Source: Meiothermus ruber DSM 1279 (GTDB taxonomy: Bacteria; Deinococcota; Deinococci; Deinococcales; Thermaceae). From it: 64,000 nt of DNA. Each line of letters starts with the position of its first letter. The stretch's first letter is position 1. The DNA lies in the NCBI RefSeq assembly GCF_000024425.1, contig NC_013946.1, positions 1 to 64,000 on the forward strand, written 5' to 3'. This document shows, piece after piece, positions 37,153 through 45,627 of the stretch. The position numbers and the translations under genes are program-made. The notes under the pieces are model-generated. The model saw only the letters and a list, made by a program, of their open reading frames with translations. It searched no databases and had not been told where the DNA came from.

Positions 37153-38066
37153 CAGTACTCCACCCGTCGCGACAGCAGCCGCAGTTGCACCAGGGTGATG
37201 ACCAGGATAATCACGAACAGCAGCACCGTGATGGCGGCAGCATAGCCCAGGTCAAACCGGGCAAAGGCTTGCTGGTAGATGTACAGAGCCAGGGTGAGCG
37301 TGGAGCCCAGCGGCCCGCCCTGGTCGGTGAAGTTGAGGTTGACCACCTGGGTGAACAGCTGCAAAAAGCCGATGGTGCCGATTACCGCCGAGAAGACCAT
37401 CACCGGGTTCAAAAGCGGAAGGGTGATGTGGCGGAAGAGCTGCCAGTTATTGGCCCCGTCAATCCGAGCGGCCTCGTAGTAGTCGCGGGGGATGTTTTGC
37501 AGACCCGCCAGAAACAGCACCACCTGAAAACCCAGGTTTTGCCACACCACCACCATCGTCACTGTGGCCAGGGCCTGGGAGGGGCTGGTCAGGAAGGGCT
37601 GGGGCGGGATACCAAACACCCCCAGAATCTCGTTAACGATGCCAAAGTTGGGTGATAGCATCCAGCTAAACACCCAGGCGATGGCAGCCGCAGGGGTGAC
37701 GTAGGGCGCAAAGTAGATGGCCCGGAACACGTCCCGAAAGCGCGTCACCGCGTTGAGCAAGAGGGCGATGCAAAGCCCTAGCAGGAGCTGCAGCGGAACG
37801 CCCAGCAGGGTGTAGGCCAGTGTGTTTTGCAGGGCTTTGAGCAGGAGCCGGTCGTCCAGCATCTGATGGTAGTGCTCGAGGCCCACAAAAGGCCGTTGGC
37901 TGGGGTCGGCGTGCCAGTCGAAGAGCGAGAGCCACAAAGCCTGGAAGGCTGGCCAGATGCGGATAAACAGGAAAAAGGCCAGCGGGACGATTAAGAAGGC
38001 CAGGGCCCAGAGCGCCTCACGGTGGGCCAGCGAGACGCCGCGTCGGGCGGGTTCAGACGGTCTCAT
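37152..38066 (-). CDS. Carbohydrate ABC transporter permease, MalF type
   Basis: The 304-residue membrane protein has a CUT1-type N-terminus (WALAFLIVPLAFFLFIRIWP), the segment WHADPSQRPFVGLEHY and the EAA loop EAARIDGANNWQLFRHITLP. I start at ATG 38066; a TTG at 38090 is in frame. It lies after the substrate-binding protein gene, separated by 138 bases with a hairpin, and is coupled to the second permease. Confidence 0.92.
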   Translation of the reverse strand: MRPSEPARRGVSLAHREALWALAFLIVPLAFFLFIRIWPAFQALWLSLFDWHADPSQRPFVGLEHYHQMLDDRLLLKALQNTLAYTLLGVPLQLLLGLCIALLLNAVTRFRDVFRAIYFAPYVTPAAAIAWVFSWMLSPNFGIVNEILGVFGIPPQPFLTSPSQALATVTMVVVWQNLGFQVVLFLAGLQNIPRDYYEAARIDGANNWQLFRHITLPLLNPVMVFSAVIGTIGFLQLFTQVVNLNFTDQGGPLGSTLTLALYIYQQAFARFDLGYAAAITVLLFVIILVITLVQLRLLSRRVEY

Positions 38067-38141
38067 AAGAGAATGCCATTTCGGACTCAAAGGGGCTGCT
38101 TTGAATCCTGAGATCCCTTACGGGCGTTCGGTCTTGGGAGG

Positions 38142-38178
38142 GCCGGGGTTCCTCACCGCTGGGCGAGGAATCCCCGGC
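38142..38178 (-). other. Hairpin between binding-protein and permease genes
   Basis: GCCGGGGTTCCTC (38142-38154) pairs with GAGGAATCCCCGGC (38165-38178), with one bulged base. No T-run follows on the transcribed strand. Such hairpins after a binding-protein gene commonly stabilise the upstream mRNA and lower permease expression; that role is inferred here. Confidence 0.5.
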
Positions 38179-38204
38179 TCGGGTATTGCAGGGTTTCAGT
38201 CCTG

Positions 38205-39449
38205 CTACTTCCAGAAGGCATCCAGCAGCTTCTGCTCCTCGGCGGCGGCTATGCGCCAGGACTCTGCGGGGTCTCTGTTCTCCAGGAGCACCCGGTTGAT
38301 GGCATCGGTCATGACCTTGCGCTGCCCAATTTCATCCACAAAAGGCGTGGCCTTGGCATAGGACAGCGAGAGCACGAAGGGGCCAAAGATCCTGTCCAGC
38401 GTGAGCTTGGGGTCTTTGATCAGGCTCTTGCGGGCCGGCAGCTCACCCACCTTCTCGAGCCAGTAGCGCTGGGTTTCCTCGGAGACTAAAAACTCCAGAA
38501 ACTTGAGCGAGGCCGCCAGCTTGGGCCCGGTGGCCAGGGGGGTCAGGCCGTGCATCCAGAAGGAGCCGTAGTTTACCTTGCGACCGCCAACTTTTTCTAC
38601 GGGCAGCTCGGCCACCCCCCAGTTGAACTTGGCCCCGCTGCGGATGGTGCCGATGGCGAATGAGCCGTCAACAATCATGCCCACCCGGCCGGCGATAAAG
38701 GCGTCGCGGTAGGCGTTGTTGCCGGGGAAGAACTGGTTGCCCAGGGTGCCCACGTTGTACTTTTTGAACCAGTCGGTGTAGAAGGTGAAGGCCCTGAGGC
38801 CGGCGGCATCGCCGTAGAGCACCCGGCGCCCGTCGTCGGAGTAGGGCCGCCCGCCAAACTGCCGAACCAGTACCTCGCGTACCAGGTGGTGATCCTGCCC
38901 GTCGGGGGCCATGGCGTAGCCCAGCTGGCTGAACCGGTTGCCGTCCTTAACGGTGAGTTTGGCTGCGATGCTCAGGAACTCGTCCCAGGTTTTGGGGGGG
39001 TTCTTGAAGCCGGCGGCGTTCAAGAGGTCGCGGTTGTAGAACAGGGCCAGCGAACGCACCGCGGTGGGCATGCCGTAGAGCCTGCCCCCTACCTTGGCGG
39101 CCTGGGCCAGGCTCGAGAACTCGTTGTCCAGCACCCTGGTGTACTCGGCGGGCAGGGGTTGCAGATACCCGGCCTTGACCCAGGTGGGCAGCCAGCCATA
39201 AAACAGGTTGACCACATCCGGTCCCTGGCCCGCGGGAATCGAGGAAGCCACCTTTTGCTGATAGGCGTCGAAGGGGAAGGTCTGATGCAGCACCTTGATG
39301 CCGGGGTTGGCGGCCTCGAATTTTTTGATCAGCTCATTCACCGCCTCGACCTTGCTTTTGAAGTCGTACTGCCAGTAGGTGATGGTGACCTGACCCTGGG
39401 CCAGTGCCGCTCCCAGCAAAACGGTCAGGATGAACAAGGCTTTTCGCAT
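38205..39449 (-). CDS. Sugar ABC transporter substrate-binding protein
   Basis: The 414-residue secreted protein starts MRKALFILTVLLGAALAQG, followed by VTITYWQYDFKSK and the family pattern FEAANPGIKVLHQTFPFDAY, GQGPDVVNLFYG and FIAGRVGMIVDGSFAIGTI. There is no lipobox Cys; the mature protein may be periplasmic. AAAGGAGGT lies six bases before the ATG. It heads the operon with two permeases, a small membrane protein and a glycosidase-like enzyme. No ATPase gene is present in the operon. The ligand is unknown, probably an oligosaccharide. Confidence 0.92.
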   Translation of the reverse strand: MRKALFILTVLLGAALAQGQVTITYWQYDFKSKVEAVNELIKKFEAANPGIKVLHQTFPFDAYQQKVASSIPAGQGPDVVNLFYGWLPTWVKAGYLQPLPAEYTRVLDNEFSSLAQAAKVGGRLYGMPTAVRSLALFYNRDLLNAAGFKNPPKTWDEFLSIAAKLTVKDGNRFSQLGYAMAPDGQDHHLVREVLVRQFGGRPYSDDGRRVLYGDAAGLRAFTFYTDWFKKYNVGTLGNQFFPGNNAYRDAFIAGRVGMIVDGSFAIGTIRSGAKFNWGVAELPVEKVGGRKVNYGSFWMHGLTPLATGPKLAASLKFLEFLVSEETQRYWLEKVGELPARKSLIKDPKLTLDRIFGPFVLSLSYAKATPFVDEIGQRKVMTDAINRVLLENRDPAESWRIAAAEEQKLLDAFWK

Positions 39450-39473
39450 CAACTACCTCCTTTAACCTCGATG

Positions 39474-39512
39474 GGTCATACCCATTATATGACCAACCGG
39501 TCACCCGTCCAA
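39474..39512 (-). promoter_or_regulatory. Promoter and operator of the sugar ABC operon
   Basis: On the minus strand TTGGAC (39507-39512) and TATAAT (39484-39489) are 17 bases apart. The arms GGTCATA (39474-39480) and TATGACC (39488-39494) form an inverted repeat across the -10 element, and a further TGACC...GGTCA pair lies at 39490-39503. A repressor binding there would block RNA polymerase. The regulator is not encoded nearby. Confidence 0.75.
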
Positions 39513-39625
39513 AAAGAGCCCCACGACCCACAGCGGATTTTTCCTCATCCTGGGGCGCAAATGGTTTTTTGAACAGGAAAACCTGGCTGGCTGCGACGGG
39601 TTCTGGGGCGAGGCGGCCCGGATGC

Positions 39626-40051
39626 TCAGGCCAGCTTCGGAAGTGATGCGCGGCCGTGGGGGATGAGCTCGAGCCTCCGCCCGTGCTCGGTAGGGGTCAG
39701 GCGGATCTCCAGGCTGTCCGGAAACACCTCGGGCTTCCCCCACTCGATCAACACCAGGCGGGCCTCGGGCAGGTAGTCCTCGAGGCCCAGATTAAAAAGC
39801 TCCTCCTGGTCGGCCATGCGGTAGGCATCAATGTGCACGATCAGGCCCTGCGGGCTGGGGTATTCGTGAATCAGGGTGTAGGTGGGGCTGGTCACCTCGC
39901 CCCGAAACCCCAGGGCCTGGGCGATGAACTGCACCAGGGTGGTTTTGCCCGCGCCCATAGGCCCCGTAAGCAGCACCAGCGCCCCTTCGGGCAGGCTGTG
40001 TGCGAGCCGGTGGGCAACCGAACGGGTGTCTTCCAGATGCTTCAGCAGCAC
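39626..40051 (-). CDS. tsaE: tRNA threonylcarbamoyladenosine biosynthesis ATPase TsaE
   Basis: TsaE is the small ATPase of the complex that makes t6A37 in ANN-decoding tRNAs. Visible motifs are the Walker A LTGPMGAGKTTLVQFIAQAL, TSPTYTLIHEYP and HIDAYRMADQEELFNLGLED, and VLIEWGKPEVFP. I choose GTG at 40051, giving a 141-residue product that begins just before HLEDTRSVAHRLA as in relatives; TTG at 40090 would add 13 residues. It is divergent from the MFS gene. Confidence 0.9.
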   Translation of the reverse strand: MLLKHLEDTRSVAHRLAHSLPEGALVLLTGPMGAGKTTLVQFIAQALGFRGEVTSPTYTLIHEYPSPQGLIVHIDAYRMADQEELFNLGLEDYLPEARLVLIEWGKPEVFPDSLEIRLTPTEHGRRLELIPHGRASLPKLA

Positions 40052-40125
40052 GCTTACTAGCTTATCGCCTAGATGAGCCTGTGCTTCCAATCCGCCCAGG
40101 CCGCGGGTGTCATAATGGCGCGGTC

Positions 40126-41331
40126 ATGTCGAAGAGCGCCTCTATTCCCTTCATCCTGATTTCGGTACTTATCAACGTGATGGGCCTGGGTCTGGTCATT
40201 CCGGTCTTGCCCAAGCTCATCGAGACCCTGGCCGGCGGCGTGGAGGCCGGGGCCCGGCTCAATGGCCTGTTTTTTGCGGTGTACGCCGTAATGCAATTCG
40301 CCTTTGGCCCCATCCTGGGCATGCTCTCCGACCGCTACGGGCGCCGCCCGGTGCTGCTGGCCTCGCTGGTGGGCACCGCCGTGGATTACTTGATTGCCGC
40401 CCTCACCCAGTCCATCTGGGTGCTGTTTGCGGCGCGGGTGATTGCCGGGGCATTGGGGGCCAGCCTCTCGACCGCCAACGCCTACATTGCCGATATTTCC
40501 AAACCCGAAGAGCGGGCCCGCAACTTTGGCCTGATTGGGGCTACCTTTGGGATGGGTTTCGTGCTGGGGCCGGTGCTGGGCGGGCTACTGGGCAACATTG
40601 ACCTGCGCCTGCCTTTCTACTTTGCGGCGGGACTGGCCTTCCTCAACTTTTTGTATGGCTACTTTGTGCTGCCCGAGTCGCTCAAGCCGGAAAACCGCAA
40701 CACCCAGGCCCGCTCGCTCAACCCGTTTGTGGCCCTGGGGATCTTGCGCAAGACCCCCATCCTGCGGGGGTTATCCCTGAGCCTCGCGCTCATCTTTCTG
40801 GCCTTCGGGTCTTTGCAGAGTGTGTGGGTGCTGTACACCGCCTACAAGTTTGGCTGGGAGCCGCTCGAGGTGGGCTTCTCGCTGTTTCTGGTGGGCTTGG
40901 GCGGGGTGATTGTCCAGGCCGGGCTGGTTCGGCCCGTGGTGGCCCACCTGGGGGAGCGCCGGGCCCTGACCCTGGCCCAGAGCATGGGGCTGTTCTCCTT
41001 CACCTTGTACGGCCTGGCCACCCAGGGCTGGATGATGTACGCCATCATCGCCCTGGCCGCCCTGAGCAACCTGGGCCAGCCCCTCATTCAGTCCTTCCTG
41101 ACCCGCGAGGTCTCGCCGCAGGAGCAGGGCACCCTGCAAGGGGCGCTGGCCGGGCTGCAAAGCCTGACGGTGGCGGTGGGCGGTCTTTTGGGTGGGTTCC
41201 TCTTTTCGGTGGTGGCGAGGCCCGAGGTGGCCCCCTGGCTGGTGGGGCTGCCTTTTTTTGTGGGGGCCCTGCTCTACGCCACGGCGGCGGCCAACACCGC
41301 CCGGCTGTTTCGCGGCCTGCGAGGCAGTTAG
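40126..41331 (+). CDS. MFS efflux transporter, TetA/TCR-like
   Basis: The 401-residue protein has twelve predicted helices. The N-terminal part reads [20 protein letters not shown], with [18 protein letters not shown] (the loop 2-3 MFS signature) and [19 protein letters not shown], all as in the drug-H+ antiporter 1 family that contains TetA. CATAAT (40111-40116) lies nine bases before the ATG. Four bases overlap the convergent macrodomain gene. The substrate is unknown. Confidence 0.88.
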   Translation: MSKSASIPFILISVLINVMGLGLVIPVLPKLIETLAGGVEAGARLNGLFFAVYAVMQFAFGPILGMLSDRYGRRPVLLASLVGTAVDYLIAALTQSIWVLFAARVIAGALGASLSTANAYIADISKPEERARNFGLIGATFGMGFVLGPVLGGLLGNIDLRLPFYFAAGLAFLNFLYGYFVLPESLKPENRNTQARSLNPFVALGILRKTPILRGLSLSLALIFLAFGSLQSVWVLYTAYKFGWEPLEVGFSLFLVGLGGVIVQAGLVRPVVAHLGERRALTLAQSMGLFSFTLYGLATQGWMMYAIIALAALSNLGQPLIQSFLTREVSPQEQGTLQGALAGLQSLTVAVGGLLGGFLFSVVARPEVAPWLVGLPFFVGALLYATAAANTARLFRGLRGS

Positions 41332-41819
41332 CGGCGCCGGGCCAGGGCCTGCCGGATGGCCTCGGCGTCGGCCTGGCTGTAGCCGTACAGGGTGATCTCC
41401 AGCGGGTCGGGGGCGGCCTCGAGCTCGTCCAGCATAACTTCTGCCACCTGGGGCACGCCCAGCCCGCCCACCCCGGTGCCCAGCAGGGGAAAGGCCAGCC
41501 GGTAGAGCCGGTGCTCCAGGGCCAGCCGCAGGGCGGCCTGGGTAGCGCTGCGGACGGTGTCCAGGGTAGCGGGCTGGTCGCCCAGCACCGCCGCGTGAAT
41601 CACCTTGCGCACGGGTAGCTGGCCGGCCCCGGTGAGGGCCGCCTCGCCCACCCGGATGGGCCCGTGGCGGTCACACTCCCCCTGAATGCTGGGGCCGCCC
41701 CTGCGCCGGATGGCCCCGGCCACGCCACTTCCCAGAATGAGGTGGTTGTTGGCTGCGTTGACGATGGCGTCGCCGGCAAACTCGGTGATGTCACCCTGGG
41801 CCACCTGGATGCGGGCCAT
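41328..41819 (-). CDS. Macrodomain protein (ADP-ribose hydrolase/binding)
   Basis: The 163-residue protein is a single macrodomain. [33 protein letters not shown] shows the ADP-ribose-binding elements (DAIVNAAN and GSGVAGAI), and [14 protein letters not shown] the second phosphate loop. Such proteins remove or bind ADP-ribose or O-acetyl-ADP-ribose. It is next to a type II toxin-antitoxin module on the other strand, with no obvious link. Confidence 0.9.
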   Translation of the reverse strand: MARIQVAQGDITEFAGDAIVNAANNHLILGSGVAGAIRRRGGPSIQGECDRHGPIRVGEAALTGAGQLPVRKVIHAAVLGDQPATLDTVRSATQAALRLALEHRLYRLAFPLLGTGVGGLGVPQVAEVMLDELEAAPDPLEITLYGYSQADAEAIRQALARRR

Positions 41820-41881
41820 ACCGTTATTTTAGAGGCCTACCCATCAAACGCCATGTGATGTATATAATGTATAATCGGGTC

Positions 41882-42160
41882 ATGGTGCGTAAGCAGCTCT
41901 ACCTGCGGCCCGAGCACGAGCGGCTTCTCAAACAAAAAGCCCGGGAGACCGGCCTTTCCGAGGCCGAGCTGATGCGCCAGGCCCTCGACCAATTTTTTCG
42001 AGATGTGGATGCGCCCCTACCAGGTCATGTGGAGGCCCTGGGGGCTTTTCTGAGGGAGGCCCAGCAGATTTCCAAACAGCATCGCCTGCCGGCAGAATGG
42101 CGCTTCAGGCGTGAGGAGGCCTACACCCGCGAGGCTCGCTGGGAGCGGGAGAAAACGTGA
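41882..42160 (+). CDS. Antitoxin of a VapBC-type module (ribbon-helix-helix-like)
   Basis: The 92-residue protein begins MVRKQLYLRPEHERLLKQKARETGLSEAELMRQALDQF in parts: KQLYLRPEHERLL and GLSEAELMRQAL fit a ribbon-helix-helix DNA-binding fold. The C-terminal part is basic and aromatic and would bind the toxin. TATAAT (41870-41875) lies six bases before the ATG, so the transcript is probably leaderless. The stop overlaps the toxin start (GTGA), the usual arrangement. Confidence 0.85.
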   Translation: MVRKQLYLRPEHERLLKQKARETGLSEAELMRQALDQFFRDVDAPLPGHVEALGAFLREAQQISKQHRLPAEWRFRREEAYTREARWEREKT

Positions 42161-42591
42161 AATATCGCTATCTGGTGGATACCAACCTCCTGATCTACCC
42201 CCTGGATGCTCGAGACCCCCGTAAACAGCAGCAGGCTGCCAATGTGCTCCTCGAGCTAGTCCAGGAGGGTCGGGCAGCCCTACCGGTGCAGGCCCTGAGC
42301 GAGTTTGCCAGCGTAGCCCTGCGCCGCCTCGAGCCGCCCCTGAGCCCGCAACAGGTGGGGCTCGAGGTCGAGCGGCTGATGCAGGCCTTTCCGGTGCTTC
42401 CCCTCACCGCGCCGGTGGTGCTGGAGGCCCTGCGGGGCGTAACCCAGCACCGGCTCAGCTACTACGACGCCCAGGTCTGGGCCACGGCCCGACTCTACCA
42501 GGTGCCCCTGGTGCTTTCGGAGGACTTTCCCACGGGGGCGGTGCTGGAGGGGGTGCGGTTTCTTAATCCGCTGGAGGATGCGCTTGGCTAA
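42157..42591 (+). CDS. PIN-domain ribonuclease toxin (VapC-like)
   Basis: The 144-residue PIN protein has the acidic residues expected for Mg2+-dependent RNA cleavage: Asp in YLVDTNLLIY, Glu in ALSEFASVAL, Asp in SYYDAQVWATA and Asp in LSEDFPTG. It starts with GTG at 42157, overlapping the antitoxin stop. It appears intact, in contrast to the PIN gene at 57630. Confidence 0.88.
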   Translation: MKYRYLVDTNLLIYPLDARDPRKQQQAANVLLELVQEGRAALPVQALSEFASVALRRLEPPLSPQQVGLEVERLMQAFPVLPLTAPVVLEALRGVTQHRLSYYDAQVWATARLYQVPLVLSEDFPTGAVLEGVRFLNPLEDALG

Positions 42592-43694
42592 ACCTGGTAG
42601 TGCACGTAGGGGTTCTCGTGCGGGGGCCCGTCGGATATCCAGAGCTCCTTTGTTCCCAGGTTCATAATCACCGAAACGATGGTGCGGTAGGGCTCGCCCA
42701 GCGCGTATTCCTCCGGGCTGGCGGTGCGGCAGACCGCATAAGGGGCGCCATCCCGGTCGGATAGGGCCGCTTTGAGGTCTTCCAGGCCGGGTTTTTCCAC
42801 CTCGCCCAGCCGCAGGGCCAGGCGCTCGGCCCGGTGGTGCGAGCGGTCGAGCCACTCGATGGGCGGCACCTCGATGCCGTAGCGCTCGGGGGCCAGGTAG
42901 TGGTTGGCGTGCACCAGCTGGCGCTCGTCCTGCCAGCGGCAGACGCCCTGGGGGGAGACCTCGATATCCACGGCCTGGGCCCCCTGCCCCAGCAGGAAAT
43001 TGCCCGAGGCGGTGCGGGGTTCTTCCAACACCACGGCCTGGGCGGCCTCCAGGGTTTTTTGCCGCAACGCCTCGTAGGTGCGCAGGTGGAAGGGTTTGCC
43101 CAGCCCGGCCCAGTTGTCGCCCACCGAGACCAGCCCGTTGATGCACAGGCCCAGACCGTGGGAGTTGAGCCCGATCTTGCCACCAAAAATACCGGCCTCG
43201 GTAAAGGCCAGGATGCGGGTTCCGTCGGGCTCGGTGATGTGCTGCAAGGCCCCCTGTACCCCTTCCATCCAGTCCCAGTTCTGGCCCAGCCACAGGTGGC
43301 CGTCGGCGCTGTGGGCGGGCATCAGGGCAAAGGCGGTGCAGCCGTTGGGGGCCTCGCGGGCCGGGTAGACCGGGGGGGTGTCCTGGGCGAACTGATGATA
43401 GACGATCTCGTAGCGCACGTTGAGGGTGGCGATATCGACCAGGGGTTGCCCCGACCCCGCGGCGATGCCCTCGAGGCCCTGGGCGTAGGCTGGGTTTTGC
43501 TCCCGGATGGCCTGGAAGTAGCGGGCCCCCCGTTCGCGGGCCTCGCTGGGGGAGAGCTTGCACTCCACCTCGAAGCGGTGAAAGTAGAGCTCGAGGTTGT
43601 GGGCGATTTGCCCGGCCCAGGCGGTTCCTTGCTGATGGCCTTGCTCGTAGGGCGGGCCGGAGAGTTGCAGATAAGGTAGCATACCCTCTGCCAT
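42588..43694 (-). CDS. C45-family (isopenicillin N acyltransferase-like) Ntn hydrolase
   Basis: This 368-residue protein resembles the C45 peptidase/acyltransferase family. EQGHQQGTAWAGQIAHNLEL is the N-terminal marker, and APNGCTAFALMP contains the catalytic Cys that becomes N-terminal after autocleavage. GQNWDWMEG and GKIGLNSHGLGLCINGL follow as in relatives. A broad role in amide or peptide acyl transfer or hydrolysis is likely; the substrate is unknown. ATG at 43694 or 43682 are both possible starts. It lies seven bases after the phosphatase gene on the same strand. Confidence 0.8.
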   Translation of the reverse strand: MAEGMLPYLQLSGPPYEQGHQQGTAWAGQIAHNLELYFHRFEVECKLSPSEARERGARYFQAIREQNPAYAQGLEGIAAGSGQPLVDIATLNVRYEIVYHQFAQDTPPVYPAREAPNGCTAFALMPAHSADGHLWLGQNWDWMEGVQGALQHITEPDGTRILAFTEAGIFGGKIGLNSHGLGLCINGLVSVGDNWAGLGKPFHLRTYEALRQKTLEAAQAVVLEEPRTASGNFLLGQGAQAVDIEVSPQGVCRWQDERQLVHANHYLAPERYGIEVPPIEWLDRSHHRAERLALRLGEVEKPGLEDLKAALSDRDGAPYAVCRTASPEEYALGEPYRTIVSVIMNLGTKELWISDGPPHENPYVHYQV

Positions 43695-43701
43695 TATGGG
43701 C

Positions 43702-44505
43702 CTAGGGGCCCAGGTGGAATGTAAACCCCGGCCCACCGCGCCACAGGGCGTGATCCACGTTGAAGCACAGGCCATCGTTGTACTCCAGCGGGTAGAACAC
43801 CCTCTGGGGCGGGTAGCCAATCAGGCTGTAGATAGGGGTGTGGCCGTGTACCAGCCGGTGGCCGCCCAGTTGCCCCAGAAATTCCTCGGTCAGGGCGGTG
43901 CCCCCCTCGAGGAAAGCAAACCGGCTGGAAAACTGCTCGGCCAGAAGATCCCATGTTTCAACCCTGTCCGAGTGCAGGATGTCGTACAGGTTGCGGTTGA
44001 TCTGCGCCAGGCTCTCACCCCATTCCAGGTAAAACAAACTGTCGGCGTGCATCAGCAGGGTGTTTTCGACCAGGGCCAGGGCGGGGCGGTTGGAGAGCCA
44101 CTCAATATGGGCCTCGTTCAGGCGCTCGAGATCCCGGGCCTGGCCGCCGACCTGTTTCCAGATCTCGCGAAAAGTCACGCTTTGGCCCTGGCGCTTGAAG
44201 CTGGGAATCTCGGTATCGGTAAAGTGGTGCGCGGCCAGCAGCATCAGGTCGTGATTGCCCAGAAGGGCGTGCACGGCACCGCCGGCAGCGGTAGCCTCGA
44301 GCTCCAGGCGCATCAAAAGCTCAATCACCCCCACCCCATCGGGGCCGCGGTCGGTGTAGTCCCCCAGGAACCAGAGCTGATTGGAACCCCCGATCCACTC
44401 AAGCCCCTCGCCAATGAAGCCCTCGCGTTGCAGGAGCCGGATGAGGGGCTGAAGGCAGCCGTGGATGTCGCCGACGACGTAGTGCACCGCCCGACAGTGT
44501 ATCAT
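43702..44505 (-). CDS. Metallophosphoesterase (PPP-family Ser/Thr phosphatase-like)
   Basis: The 267-residue protein has the full set of metallophosphatase motifs: VVGDIHGCLQPL, FLGDYTDRGPDG, LLGNHDLML and a C-terminal HGHTPIYSL. This is the bacterial PPP-type protein phosphatase pattern (PrpA-like), though nucleotide substrates are possible. The start codon is ATG at 44505; its TATCAT context also forms the -10-like element of the divergent chromate gene. It probably shares a transcript with the Ntn hydrolase. Confidence 0.88.
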   Translation of the reverse strand: MIHCRAVHYVVGDIHGCLQPLIRLLQREGFIGEGLEWIGGSNQLWFLGDYTDRGPDGVGVIELLMRLELEATAAGGAVHALLGNHDLMLLAAHHFTDTEIPSFKRQGQSVTFREIWKQVGGQARDLERLNEAHIEWLSNRPALALVENTLLMHADSLFYLEWGESLAQINRNLYDILHSDRVETWDLLAEQFSSRFAFLEGGTALTEEFLGQLGGHRLVHGHTPIYSLIGYPPQRVFYPLEYNDGLCFNVDHALWRGGPGFTFHLGP

Positions 44506-44512
44506 CCAAAGG

Positions 44513-45106
44513 GTGAAGGTGCCGCGCAGCCGACTGTTTCTGGCTTTTTTGCAGGTGGGTTTGGTGGCTTTTGGCGGGGGTGGACAGGCCCAGATTTATC
44601 AGAGCATCGTGCTCAAGCACCGCTGGATGGAGGAGCGGGAGTTTCTGGAAACCACCGCGCTGTGCCGCATCCTGCCGGGGCCGGTGTTCGCCAACACCGC
44701 GGCCCACATCGGAACGCGCCTGGGTGGGGTGCTGGGGGGGGTGCTGGCCCTGCTGGGGGTCTTGACCCCGGGGGCCTCCCTGATGCTGCTGTTGAGCTTT
44801 GCCTATTTTCGCTTTGGGGCGGTGCCCGGCTCGCTGGCCGAACACGCCCTCAACGGGGTGGCGGCGGCGGCCATCGGGCTGATTCTGGCTACCATGCTGC
44901 GCCAGGCCCCCATCGCGCTGGACTCCCTCAAGGCCATCGGGCTGGCCCTGGTGGTGTTTGTGACCTATGGCCTGCTGCACTGGCCGCTGCTGCTGGTGCT
45001 GCTGCTCACGGTGCCGGTGGGGATGGGCCTGTACTGGTCGGAGGCCGCAGAAAATCCGGCCCACCATCGGGCAGGCCAGGGGATGGAGGCCGATGGCCGT
45101 GGGTGA
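44513..45106 (+). CDS. Chromate transporter, N-terminal half (short-chain CHR)
   Basis: The 197-residue membrane protein is one CHR domain: LAFLQVGLVAFGGGGQAQIYQS, LCRILPGPVFANTAAHIGTRLGGVLGG in parts (CRILPGPVFANTAAHIG) and several helices. It is the first of two half-size genes that together match a full ChrA. GTG at 44513 is seven bases after TATCAT (44500-44505), fitting a leaderless start. It overlaps the second half by 14 bases. Confidence 0.87.
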   Translation: MKVPRSRLFLAFLQVGLVAFGGGGQAQIYQSIVLKHRWMEEREFLETTALCRILPGPVFANTAAHIGTRLGGVLGGVLALLGVLTPGASLMLLLSFAYFRFGAVPGSLAEHALNGVAAAAIGLILATMLRQAPIALDSLKAIGLALVVFVTYGLLHWPLLLVLLLTVPVGMGLYWSEAAENPAHHRAGQGMEADGRG

Positions 45107-45617
45107 AACCCTCGAGGTCTTCCTGGCCTTCCTGCGCTTTGGGGTGCTTAGTTTTGGCGGAGGCATGGCCAACCTGCCCGAGATGGCCCGCGTCATCATC
45201 GGCAACGGCTGGGTCACCCGGCAGGAGTTTGCCGATGGCTTTGCCCTGGGGCAGTTTGTACCGGGGCCCAATATGCTGGCGGTGCTGTTCTATGGCCTGA
45301 GCGCTGCGGGGCTGGGCGGGGCCCTGGCCGCTGCCCTGGGCATGTTCTTGCCGGGCGCGGTGGGGGCCATGTGGCTGGTGTGGGGCTGGGCCTGGATGTC
45401 CAGAGCCCAGTGGAGCCGGGCCCTGCGCAAGGCGTTGGTGCCCATCAGCATGGGCCTGGGCGCCAGCATGGTTCTGGTGCTGGTTCAGCTCAGCGTGGAC
45501 TCACTCTTCTGGGGCCTGGGGGTGCTCCTGGCCTGTTACCTGATTTACCGCGGTGTGAGTGTGGTAATCGTAATTGCTGGAGGGGGGCTGTTGGGGCTGC
45601 TGACGGGGCTTTTGTAA
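45093..45617 (+). CDS. Chromate transporter, C-terminal half (short-chain CHR)
   Basis: The 174-residue membrane protein is the second CHR domain: VFLAFLRFGVLSFGGGMANL, ALGQFVPGPNMLAVLFYGL and further helices. Short-chain CHR pairs act as heterodimers exporting chromate or, in some cases, transporting sulfate. ATG at 45093 lies inside the end of the first half gene. The GGWI variant differs: the expected FGG motif is present in both halves. Confidence 0.87.
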   Translation: MAVGETLEVFLAFLRFGVLSFGGGMANLPEMARVIIGNGWVTRQEFADGFALGQFVPGPNMLAVLFYGLSAAGLGGALAAALGMFLPGAVGAMWLVWGWAWMSRAQWSRALRKALVPISMGLGASMVLVLVQLSVDSLFWGLGVLLACYLIYRGVSVVIVIAGGGLLGLLTGLL

Positions 45618-45627
45618 GGCGCTGGTG

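Noticed and set aside
45093-45106. Frameshift between the two chromate-transporter halves
   Set aside because: Two-gene short-chain CHR pairs are a known arrangement, and each half has its own start and complete domain.
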